Shown here piece after piece: positions 1 through 5,795 of a stretch of DNA of 64,000 bases. This stretch comes from Caproicibacterium amylolyticum (GTDB lineage: Bacteria; Bacillota; Clostridia; Oscillospirales; Acutalibacteraceae), in NCBI RefSeq assembly GCF_014467055.1, contig NZ_CP060696.1, positions 2,170,001 to 2,234,000 of the forward strand, in the 5' to 3' direction. Under the pieces are notes generated by a model. That model had not been told where the DNA came from, made no database searches, and was given only the letters and a program-made list of their open reading frames with translations. The position numbers were made by a program, and so were the translations under genes. Numbering within the stretch: position 1 is the stretch's first letter; each line of letters begins with the position of its first letter.

Positions 1-1
1 A

Positions 2-673
2 AACAGCTATGCAGTCGATGACGGGGAGTCTGTCCTCTTGCTGGAGGCGGGCGTCCCCGCCCGGCGTATAGCCAGCAGATACTTGAAGCTGTTGCCGCGG
101 GTTGTTGGATGCCTGATTACCCATGAGCACGGCGACCATGCCAGCGGTGCAGCTGATTTATCCGGCCGTGGTATTGATTTGTACATGACCGCCGGGACGC
201 AGGCAGCGCTTGGTGAATTCAAATGTCCATACCGTATTCACAACGTGCGGGCACAGGAGCAGTTTTCAGTCGGTACCTGGAACGTGTTGCCCTTTGACAC
301 AGAGCACGACGCAGCCGAGCCTGTGGGTTTCCTGATAGTTTCCACTGTGACGCATGAAAAGCTGCTGTTTGCAACGGATACCTATTACATAAAATATCGG
401 TTCAGCGGCGTCAACATTTTCATGGCCGAATGCAACTACAGCCTGCCGATTCTGAAAGAAAATATAGAAGCCGGTTTCGTTGCGGCTTCGCAAAAGAACC
501 GCCTGCTGCACAGCCATTTCAGTTTGGAACACGTCATTGAATTTTTACAGCAGACAGACCTTTCAGCAGCACAGAAAATTTACCTGCTGCACGCTTCCGA
601 CCGCAACAGTAACGTGAAGCTGTTCAAGCAGGAAGTGCAGCGTGCGACCGGAATACCTACAGAAGTTTTATAG
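2..673 (+). CDS. MBL-fold metallo-hydrolase, phage replication module (5' partial)
   Basis: The reading frame is open from base 2, so the N-terminus lies outside the window. The metallo-beta-lactamase zinc motif THEHGDHA is seen about residue 40 of the visible part. Later fold elements follow: a TD segment after KLLFATDTYY, and an HSHFSLEH stretch near the end. Such stand-alone MBL-fold enzymes are common beside replication genes of clostridial phages. A nuclease or phosphodiesterase role is plausible from the superfamily, but the substrate cannot be told. The gene ends 16 bases before the replisome organiser and is probably cotranscribed with it. The fold assignment is firm; the function is inference. 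Confidence 0.85.
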   Translation, partial: NSYAVDDGESVLLLEAGVPARRIASRYLKLLPRVVGCLITHEHGDHASGAADLSGRGIDLYMTAGTQAALGEFKCPYRIHNVRAQEQFSVGTWNVLPFDTEHDAAEPVGFLIVSTVTHEKLLFATDTYYIKYRFSGVNIFMAECNYSLPILKENIEAGFVAASQKNRLLHSHFSLEHVIEFLQQTDLSAAQKIYLLHASDRNSNVKLFKQEVQRATGIPTEVL

Positions 674-689
674 AGAGGATGTGCATTTC

Positions 690-1562
690 ATGACAACATG
701 GCTGGAGCTACATCAGGAAATGCCCAGACATAAAAAATTACTGGTTCTTGCGCGCCTGCTGAAAGTTGACCGCCGGTATGCAGTGGGCATCATGATTGAC
801 CTCTGGACATGGAGCCTTGACAATGCAGATTCAGACGGCAATCTTTCCGGCATGACTGCGGATGATATTGAAATGGCACTTGACTGGCCTGTAAAAAAGT
901 CTGGTGATCTGATTGCGGCACTGCTCAAAGCGAAGCTGCTGGAGGATAGGGGCGGCACCTATGCCCTGCATGATTGGGCGGACTACACCGGAAAATTATC
1001 CGAGCGGCGTGAAATCAAGCGTGAGCAAGACCGGAAGCGGCAGGAAAAAAGGCGTCAAAAAAAGTGTGACACAGGAGAAAAAAAGAGCGTGACAAACGAA
1101 GAATGTCACGCACCTGTCACGCGTGACGTCACGCATGTGTCACACGAAAATCGCGGTGACTACCCCACAGTACCTGACCGTACCGTACCTGACCTTGTCC
1201 TTAAAGACCTTGACCTTAAACAAGAACCCCTCTGTCCTAAGGTACCAACCGCGGATGCGGGGGATTTTGAAGAAGTGCAAAAAGCCTTTTCCGGGAAAGT
1301 GAAGGCCGAGCCGTCTGCACTGGATGAACGCAGCTTGGCAGAACTGCTGATAAAGCATGGAAAATCCGCACTGTTGGCAGCCATTGAGGAAACCTGCGTG
1401 TGCCATGGGCACTCTGTGCAGTACGTCAAGGCAGTTCTGGAGAACAGCAGAGCAGAGTCTGGGCAACGGTTGCCTGCTGGGCAAAAGTCAAATCAATCTA
1501 GTACAGACCTGTCAGGCCCGGAGCGTTACAAGAAATTTGCGAAAGGAAGTGTGTCACAGTGA
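690..1562 (+). CDS. Phage replisome organiser (N-terminal DNA-binding domain protein)
   Basis: 290 aa. The ATG at 690 is preferred over earlier in-frame codons because GAGAGG lies about 12 bases upstream and homologous phage proteins begin with the same WLELHQ-like segment. The N-terminal 110 residues (WLELHQEMPRHKKLL, then DNADSDGNLSGMT and HDWADYTGKL) match the winged-helix organiser domain of phage initiators that bind the origin and recruit a helicase loader. A highly basic linker (about residues 110-150) and a less conserved C-terminal region follow. The helicase loader starts within its stop codon (GTGA, 4 bp overlap), which supports a joint role in replication initiation. Exact family name is uncertain. 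Confidence 0.8.
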   Translation: MTTWLELHQEMPRHKKLLVLARLLKVDRRYAVGIMIDLWTWSLDNADSDGNLSGMTADDIEMALDWPVKKSGDLIAALLKAKLLEDRGGTYALHDWADYTGKLSERREIKREQDRKRQEKRRQKKCDTGEKKSVTNEECHAPVTRDVTHVSHENRGDYPTVPDRTVPDLVLKDLDLKQEPLCPKVPTADAGDFEEVQKAFSGKVKAEPSALDERSLAELLIKHGKSALLAAIEETCVCHGHSVQYVKAVLENSRAESGQRLPAGQKSNQSSTDLSGPERYKKFAKGSVSQ

Positions 1563-2332
1563 CAGCCGAGGAAGTTAAAAAAATATCTCCAAACGTGTTT
1601 GACACCGGAAAGGTTTGCCCGAACTGTGGGGAGCACATTTTTGCGTATCGCTTTACGGCCGGAAGTTTTTCCCACGTTTATGAGCGGCCCTGCTCCTGCA
1701 AGTCTGCGGAAGTCCGCAGAGAGGACGCGCAGCGTGCAACGGAGAAAAAGGCAGAAGCGCGCAAAGCTCGGTTTGACTATGCCGGTGTGCCAAGAAATTT
1801 TGTACAGGCAAAGCTCAACAATTATCGCCGCCTGCCCGGCACGGAAGATGCCTACGCTGCCGTAAAGGACTACCTGCTGAACCGGCAGGAGAATATCAAA
1901 GCCGGAAGCGGACTCATCCTGTACGGGCCCACTGGCAGTGGGAAAACGCACCTTGGCTGTGCGGTTCTCAACTGCGTATTGGAGGACGGTTACCGCGCCG
2001 CCTACTGGTGTGTACCGCAGATGCTGGAAATGTTGATGCCGGGCGGTGACGAAGGCGAGCAGCAGATGATTCTGGACAAGGCACTGCTTTCCCGGGTGCT
2101 GTTATTGGACGACCTGGGGGCAGAAAAGTCCAGTGAATGGACCCGCAAGGAATTGACGATTATTCTGGACTCCCGTTGGCGGGAGAATCGGCCGACAATT
2201 ATCACAACAAACCTGCTGCCGGATGAGGAGCTGCGCCGTGACTGTGGCGACCGTTCCTACAGCCGCCTGATGAGCGACCACTACCAGGTAGTGTCCGTAA
2301 CAGCCGATGATTACAGGAGGGCAAGAGCATGA
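1559..2332 (+). CDS. DnaC-like helicase loader ATPase
   Basis: 257 aa AAA+ ATPase of the DnaC/IstB type, expected to load the replicative helicase at the phage origin. An N-terminal zinc-binding segment has C20, C23, C45 and C47. Walker A GPTGSGKT lies at 123-130, Walker B LLLDDLG at 181-187, and the sensor-I TIITTNL at 213-219. A conserved arginine-rich end (DRSYSRLMSD) would supply the arginine finger. Start is GTG, overlapping the organiser stop by 4 bp; the next gene overlaps its stop by ATGA. Length is normal for the family. Confidence 0.92.
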   Translation: MTAEEVKKISPNVFDTGKVCPNCGEHIFAYRFTAGSFSHVYERPCSCKSAEVRREDAQRATEKKAEARKARFDYAGVPRNFVQAKLNNYRRLPGTEDAYAAVKDYLLNRQENIKAGSGLILYGPTGSGKTHLGCAVLNCVLEDGYRAAYWCVPQMLEMLMPGGDEGEQQMILDKALLSRVLLLDDLGAEKSSEWTRKELTIILDSRWRENRPTIITTNLLPDEELRRDCGDRSYSRLMSDHYQVVSVTADDYRRARA

Positions 2333-2538
2333 AAACACCATACGAACAGAGCGTTTACGACCGTGCCACACGAAAAATTCAGCGCATTATTGCCCGCGAG
2401 GGCACCGCAGACGGGCAGCGCCTGCAGCCGTGGTACCTGGCAGAGATTGAGGACGAAATCCGGCAGGCTGACAAAATTTCGGCGTTGACTGTGCTGGCAA
2501 ACCAGTCCGAGCCGGAACTATTACCCGATGTATCATGA
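2329..2538 (+). CDS. Small phage protein, unknown function
   Basis: 69 aa, charged, predicted helical (MKTPYEQSVYDRATRK then LAEIEDEIRQADK). No recognised domain. It is kept as a gene because its ATG overlaps the helicase-loader stop (ATGA), the upstream GGAGGGCAAG gives a good ribosome binding site, and the following gene starts inside its 3' end. It may be an accessory of the replication module, but nothing in the sequence shows how. Confidence 0.7.
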   Translation: MKTPYEQSVYDRATRKIQRIIAREGTADGQRLQPWYLAEIEDEIRQADKISALTVLANQSEPELLPDVS

Positions 2539-2740
2539 AGGCCGTCCCGCCGAAACCGGTGTACTGCTGCAGCACAATCCGTGGGGCTACCAGGTGAATA
2601 TTAACCACCCGCAGGTACGGCCGATATTTGACCGGTATCTCAACTGGCGTAAAATCCCGCCGTGGTGTCCGTTGTCGGATAGTGAGCGGCGGGAGTTTGA
2701 AAATTATGTTTTGCCGAAATTGGAGGGAATGCAGAAATGA
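2528..2740 (+). CDS. Small conserved-type phage protein, unknown function
   Basis: 70 aa, start ATG 11 bases inside the preceding gene. The segment LLQHNPWGYQVNINHP followed by an RPIFDRYL helix resembles a small protein often found in clostridial phage early regions; this is recognition by memory, not a search. There is no catalytic motif or membrane segment. The next gene begins in its stop codon (ATGA). Confidence 0.7.
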   Translation: MYHEGRPAETGVLLQHNPWGYQVNINHPQVRPIFDRYLNWRKIPPWCPLSDSERREFENYVLPKLEGMQK

Positions 2741-3201
2741 CCAGATTAACGCGGAGAAACGATGCTGGAAAGGCGGCCTACAAGCCGCTTGATCCTGACT
2801 GTGGGAACTGCACATCGTGTGACAAAAGAGACTACCATATGAGTTTGCTGACTGACCGTCTTGCAGACTACGAAGACCTTGGAACGCTTACACATATTCG
2901 CAAACTGGTGCAAGCTGAAAAAGACGGCAGGGTTTTACCAAGAAAATGCTATTTTACAGTTACCGAATCCTCTATTTGCGTAGTTATCAGCAAAAAATGT
3001 GCAAATGGTTTTTCTGGAAAAGCGAATGCTGAAATTATTGACGGTCTGAAAGACCTTGTGAAAGACCGTGAAAGCTTTATTGAGGGAGACCCCGACCATG
3101 ATGAGGTGTTTTTGTACGATAAAAAGGTGCTGGAAGGGGCTATCCGGATATTGGAGGGAATGAAAAACGGCTCCGTCCAAGAAGGGCGGAGCCAGATGTA
3201 G
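2737..3201 (+). CDS. Phage protein with N-terminal CxxC segment, unknown function
   Basis: 154 aa. It begins MTRLTRRNDAGKAAYK, then CGNCTSC (possible metal site), then LTDRLADYEDLGTL. This is the 'xRLTxR...LAxYEDxG' layout frequent in small clostridial phage proteins of unknown role. The last codons form a strong inverted repeat (3169-3193) that would act as a terminator for the small antisense gene on the other strand. The gene closes a four-gene overlapping set that starts with the helicase loader. Confidence 0.75.
   Translation: MTRLTRRNDAGKAAYKPLDPDCGNCTSCDKRDYHMSLLTDRLADYEDLGTLTHIRKLVQAEKDGRVLPRKCYFTVTESSICVVISKKCANGFSGKANAEIIDGLKDLVKDRESFIEGDPDHDEVFLYDKKVLEGAIRILEGMKNGSVQEGRSQM
3164..3193 (-). 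terminator. Intrinsic terminator of the antisense peptide gene
   Basis: A 10-bp GC-rich stem (3169-3178 with 3184-3193, 5-nt loop) is followed on the minus strand by G and five T. It lies 20 bases after the stop of the minus-strand ORF at 3213. On + it falls inside the coding end of the preceding gene and has no T-run. Confidence 0.75.
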
Positions 3202-3212
3202 GCGATATTTAC

Positions 3213-3287
3213 TTATTTACAGCTGCTGCAGCTACCGCAGTTTCCGAGCATTTGCTGGAGCAGTTGGAGCAATTCCTGACATGTCAT
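3213..3287 (-). CDS. Antisense 24-residue cysteine-rich peptide
   Basis: A 24-aa ORF on the strand opposite to all surrounding phage genes. The peptide starts MTCQELLQLLQQML and ends with a GNCGSCSSC cluster plus lysine: an amphipathic Leu/Gln helix followed by three closely spaced Cys, with a fourth Cys at position 3. A consensus AGGAGG lies 8 bases before the ATG, a sigma-A promoter sits upstream (3337-3365) and a terminator 20 bases downstream. This full set of signals is why so short an ORF is called. Function is unknown. It could be a metal-binding or redox peptide, or the RNA itself could regulate the sense gene it overlaps at the 3' end. Confidence 0.6.
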   Translation of the reverse strand: MTCQELLQLLQQMLGNCGSCSSCK

Positions 3288-3336
3288 AGCAGAAGCCTCC
3301 TTTTTTAATTTTGCTGTTCCCTTTCGGAACACCTAT

Positions 3337-3365
3337 ATCATATCAGGAATTATGCATGGGTTCAA
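3337..3365 (-). promoter_or_regulatory. Sigma-A promoter for the antisense peptide gene
   Basis: On the minus strand TTGAAC (3360-3365) and TATGAT (3337-3342) are separated by exactly 17 bases. The expected start is near 3330, giving a leader of about 43 nt with a 6-bp hairpin (TGTTCC...GGAACA) before the AGGAGG. Confidence 0.65.
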
Positions 3366-3442
3366 TCCTATAATTTTGGTAAAATTGTTAATAAAACGAA
3401 TGGAAAACTTTTTAGCATTGTTTGTTTTGTACAAAGGAGAAT

Positions 3443-3631
3443 ATGATGGAAGACGAAAGAAAAGCTTGTCCTTTAAAATTTGGCGGTCAAAACAGTTTTG
3501 CACAAACGCCATGGTGCGAAAAGGAGAAATGTGCATTGTGGTGTGGTTTTGATTGCTGCTGCGCGCTAGTTTCTGTGTCAGTGGAAATTAGCAACCGAAT
3601 ACATGATTTACGAGTTACATTGGAGAGGTAA
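3443..3631 (+). CDS. Small cysteine-rich phage protein
   Basis: 62 aa. Start ATG 3443 follows AAAGGAGA with normal spacing; upstream in-frame codons lack a site. Cysteines are clustered: CPLKFGGQ, then WCEKEKCALWC, then CCC before a short hydrophobic stretch. The layout C-P-L-x-F...C...C-A-x-W-C is typical of small phage proteins thought to bind zinc. No enzyme motif. It overlaps nothing upstream and ends 4 bases before the RusA start, so the two are likely cotranslated. Confidence 0.7.
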   Translation: MMEDERKACPLKFGGQNSFAQTPWCEKEKCALWCGFDCCCALVSVSVEISNRIHDLRVTLER

Positions 3632-3635
3632 AACC

Positions 3636-4049
3636 ATGACGATTCATTTCACCGTCCCCGGCCCGCCTTTCGGAAAGCAGCGCCCGCAGCACACAAAATA
3701 TGGGCATGACTATACGCCAAAAGAAACAAGGGCTTACGAGGAATTTGCGCAGAAATGTTTTTTTGCCGCGGCTGGCAGTTCGTTCATCCCCCTGCAAGGT
3801 GCGCTGCGCATTAAAATCTTTGCTGGGTATCCGATACCGAAAAGCATTTCAAAGAAGCGCCGTGCGGCTATGCTGGCGGGCACGGAATTACCGACAAAGA
3901 AGCCGGACTGGGACAACATCGGAAAAATTATCTGTGACGCGCTGAATGGTGTTGCCTACAAGGACGATGCCCAGATTTCTGATTCAACCATGCGTAAGCG
4001 GTACATAGACGGCCCTGGGTTAGTTGAGGTCTGGATTTCGAATTTATGA
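3636..4049 (+). CDS. rusA: RusA-family Holliday junction resolvase
   Basis: 137 aa, the usual RusA length. It begins with the family-typical strand IHFTVPGPPFGKQRP. The acidic catalytic set is visible: D91 and D93 in PDWDN, D101, and D110/D111 in YKDDAQI, followed by basic K/R residues. RusA enzymes cut four-way DNA junctions; phages use them to resolve recombination or replication intermediates before packaging. Start ATG 3636 has GGAGAGG upstream, and the longer ORF start is discarded for that reason. Confidence 0.93.
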   Translation: MTIHFTVPGPPFGKQRPQHTKYGHDYTPKETRAYEEFAQKCFFAAAGSSFIPLQGALRIKIFAGYPIPKSISKKRRAAMLAGTELPTKKPDWDNIGKIICDALNGVAYKDDAQISDSTMRKRYIDGPGLVEVWISNL

Positions 4050-4070
4050 TTTTGAGAGGATGGGGAGAAT

Positions 4071-4565
4071 TTGACAGTTGAAGAAGTGAAACACCTGTTA
4101 CGAATTTATTATGATATTCCGCAGATGATTGCAGAAGAATTCGCCACCATCCGCAATTGTAGGCAAGAGGAAAGCAAGATTGAGCTGCCGGCAGTGAACA
4201 TGACCGGTATGCCGTCCGGTAAGGGGATGACCAGCGACCGCACAGCCAACCAGGCATTGTCCAGCCAGTGGCAGTATTACGAAAATGAAGTCAAAGAGTG
4301 TGGGAAACGGATTGCCCAGCTGCAGGAGCAGCAGAACTGGCTTGGTACGGCACTCAACCGCATGGATCCGATTGACCGGCAGATTTTACAGTTGGCATTC
4401 ATGGGAGACAAGCATCACCGCCGCAAGGCTTACCGGCGCCCACCATGGAAGGAGGTTGCTGACGTGGTGGGATACAGCGAAAGCCAGACGAGAGAACGTG
4501 CCAGAAATGCAGTAACAAAATTGAAACTACTGTCAAATCAAAATGTACTAGCTGGTATGGCTTAA
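4071..4565 (+). CDS. Sigma-like phage late-gene regulator (DUF1492/ArpU-type)
   Basis: 164 aa, TTG start with GGGGAGAA upstream. An N-terminal helical part is followed by a central coiled segment (CGKRIAQLQEQQNWLGTALNRM). The C-terminus resembles sigma-70 region 4: IDRQILQLAFMGDKH, then a helix-turn-helix WKEVADVVGYSESQTRERARNAVTKL split around GY. Proteins of this kind sit last in the early module of Firmicutes phages and switch on packaging and structural genes. Its position just before the cargo stretch and terminase fits. The gene ends 4 bases before a promoter for a small RNA. Confidence 0.85.
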   Translation: MTVEEVKHLLRIYYDIPQMIAEEFATIRNCRQEESKIELPAVNMTGMPSGKGMTSDRTANQALSSQWQYYENEVKECGKRIAQLQEQQNWLGTALNRMDPIDRQILQLAFMGDKHHRRKAYRRPPWKEVADVVGYSESQTRERARNAVTKLKLLSNQNVLAGMA

Positions 4566-4568
4566 TAA

Positions 4569-4597
4569 TTGACAATGATTTATTAGCGTGGTAAGAT
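4569..4597 (+). promoter_or_regulatory. Sigma-A promoter of a small RNA
   Basis: TTGACA (4569-4574), 17-base spacer, TAAGAT (4592-4597). The -35 box is perfect and the -10 box matches 4 of 6. It begins 3 bases after the regulator stop and points into a region with no convincing ORF that ends at a terminator. Confidence 0.7.
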
Positions 4598-4603
4598 GAA
4601 TTT

Positions 4604-4737
4604 GCTAATACGGAGAATTGTGAAGGCAATCTCTATATCTACAGCTATACATATCGCTTAGTTAGTTCAATGATCGTAATTTGCTGTAGAGACAGGAAAA
4701 GGACGTCTGGTCTACCAAAACCACAGACGTCCTTTTT
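4604..4737 (+). ncRNA. Candidate 135-nt phage small RNA
   Basis: Inferred from the promoter (4569-4597) and the strong terminator hairpin (4697-4737). Its body forms a perfect 8-bp stem, TCTACAGC (4638-4645) with GCTGTAGA (4683-4690). Only trivial ORFs are present (13 codons from a GTG). It converges on the minus-strand gene for a two-TM peptide, and the two 3' ends overlap across the shared terminator. It could be the antitoxin RNA of a type I pair or an unrelated regulator. Start and end are predictions. Confidence 0.5.
4697..4737. terminator. Bidirectional terminator between small RNA and two-TM peptide gene
   Basis: Arms GGACGTCTG (4701-4709) and CAGACGTCC (4724-4732) are flanked by AAAA and TTTTT. 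It therefore works on + (five T) and less strongly on minus (four T). Confidence 0.8.
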
Positions 4738-4816
4738 CATATTCATTTTGCACTCGTAGACCACCGATTATTATTTAATGTACATTAGAACAAAATTATG
4801 TCGTACAAAATGAATA

Positions 4817-4969
4817 CTATCCTATAAAAAATGGACTGTACAAAGCAACTGTCAGAATCACTATTAGAAAAGAAAGAATCCTTTTCAACTGCTTATTTTT
4901 GGCTTCAAATGATGCCAAATACGATACTACGGTTGAACAAACGATAAAAAATGCTAAATACGGTTTCAT
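4817..4969 (-). CDS. 50-residue hydrophobic peptide with two membrane segments
   Basis: Minus-strand ORF in a + strand phage region. Residues about 4-21 and 31-48 are hydrophobic helices joined by a charged loop EAKNKQLKR; no signal peptidase or lipobox site is evident. AGGAGG lies 11 bases before the ATG, slightly far, which would give weak translation. A sigma-A promoter (5019-5046) and a terminator (4697-4737) frame the gene. Size, topology, prophage location and the convergent small RNA recall TxpA/BsrG-type type I toxins. A superinfection-exclusion or anti-holin-like membrane peptide is an alternative. Function is not established. Confidence 0.55.
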   Translation of the reverse strand: MKPYLAFFIVCSTVVSYLASFEAKNKQLKRILSFLIVILTVALYSPFFIG

Positions 4970-5018
4970 GTTGTCAGTAACCTCCTAAATTGAAATAATC
5001 GGAAGCTACTTGCCATAT

Positions 5019-5046
5019 ATTATAGCATAATAAATACATAATTCAA
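5019..5046 (-). promoter_or_regulatory. Sigma-A promoter of the two-TM peptide gene
   Basis: On minus, TTGAAT (5041-5046) and a perfect TATAAT (5019-5024) are spaced by 16 bases. The start is expected near 5012, leaving a leader of about 43 nt. Confidence 0.7.
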
Positions 5047-5382
5047 CAAATAAACTGATTGTTTTTTCGGCACTTTTCATCTATTTTAAGTAAAATTCAA
5101 TAGTTACTGAAAAGATAATTGGGTTACAATATAATTACGGAATTCCGAAGAGAGATGCAGGAACCGCATATTCTTCAAAAAGAATTCCGTGTTCATGCAT
5201 TTTCCTCCAATCCATATCTGATACACACTTCGCCGCAGCGTCGGAATGATGCCGCGGTACCTATGAGCCGGTTCAGGGGCATTAACCCTGCTGGCTCAAT
5301 AACATCCTTCTTTTAATATACTTTTTTGGCAGCCGGAACAGACGGCACGAACCCGACAGTACAGCAGCTGTCGAGCTTTCAT
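5047..5382. other. Non-coding AT-rich stretch with dyads
   Basis: No gene is supported here. Visible structure: CGGAATTCCG palindrome (5138-5147) whose left half pairs again with GAATTCCG at 5182-5189, and a hairpin GAGCC...GGCTC (5265-5297) followed by a weak T-rich run. ORFs across it use TTG starts without a ribosome binding site. It may be regulatory or remnant DNA. Confidence 0.4.
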
Positions 5383-5411
5383 TTGACAAATAATATTTTG
5401 TATGCTATACT
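5383..5411 (+). promoter_or_regulatory. Near-consensus sigma-A promoter of a second small RNA
   Basis: TTGACA (5383-5388), 17 bases, TATACT (5406-5411): 6 of 6 and 5 of 6 matches. This is the best promoter match noticed in the phage part of the window. Confidence 0.75.
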
Positions 5412-5417
5412 AACTAA

Positions 5418-5598
5418 GTTGGAAATATTCAACAAGCCTATCTTTTCGTGCCAAACCGAAGGCATTAATTTCGGCGTTGAAGTCATTTATGAACTGTTCC
5501 AAAGACCAATCAACAAAAGCAGGTATAGCAGTCGATAACCCGGGCGTTACACGGGACTAAAATATTATTGGGCATCCACTTTGGTGGGTGCCTTTTTT
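5418..5598 (+). ncRNA. Candidate 180-nt phage small RNA
   Basis: Bounded by the promoter at 5383-5411 and the terminator at 5570-5598. An open frame of about 40 codons crosses it but has no start codon with a ribosome binding site, so an untranslated RNA is favoured. Local stem CCGAA...TTCGG near 5457-5475 and CCCG...CGGG near 5540-5555 are visible. It lies upstream of the NACHT gene; the terminator should isolate the two. Confidence 0.5.
5570..5598 (+). terminator. Intrinsic terminator of the second small RNA
   Basis: 9-bp stem GGCATCCAC with GGTGGGTGCC (5571-5592, 4-nt loop) and six T. Confidence 0.85.
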
Positions 5599-5629
5599 GT
5601 ATCCAAATTTTTATGGGATTTAGCCGTTT

Positions 5630-5721
5630 GCGACTAATTCGTCGCACTTTATAAAGTATGATCGATAATATCAGGTTGACGTTGTGAAATTCGGACGGTA
5701 ATTTTGTCGTATATTTCACAA
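5630..5721. promoter_or_regulatory. Two operator-like inverted repeats upstream of the NACHT gene
   Basis: First dyad 5630-5645: GCGAC and GTCGC around an AATT centre, 14 of 16 positions symmetric. Second: TTGTGAAAT (5682-5690) and ATTTCACAA (5713-5721), perfect 9-bp inverted repeat 22 bases apart. A -10-like TATACT lies at 5760-5765 just downstream. They suggest protein binding that controls the NACHT gene, but no cognate regulator is visible. Confidence 0.4.
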
Positions 5722-5795
5722 ATATGCAATATTTCCTTTTAAAATGCTGATTTTTGGGTTATACTGGAGAAAAGTATTTTAGGGAGAATGTTAAT

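Noticed and set aside
5119..5316. 65-codon frame beginning with TTG
   Set aside because: No ribosome binding site and the sequence lies in a dyad-rich gap; no domain.
5326..5538. 70-codon frame overlapping the second small RNA
   Set aside because: It starts upstream of the promoter with TTG and no ribosome site; the transcript from 5418 would begin inside it. A small RNA is the better reading, though a decayed gene is possible.
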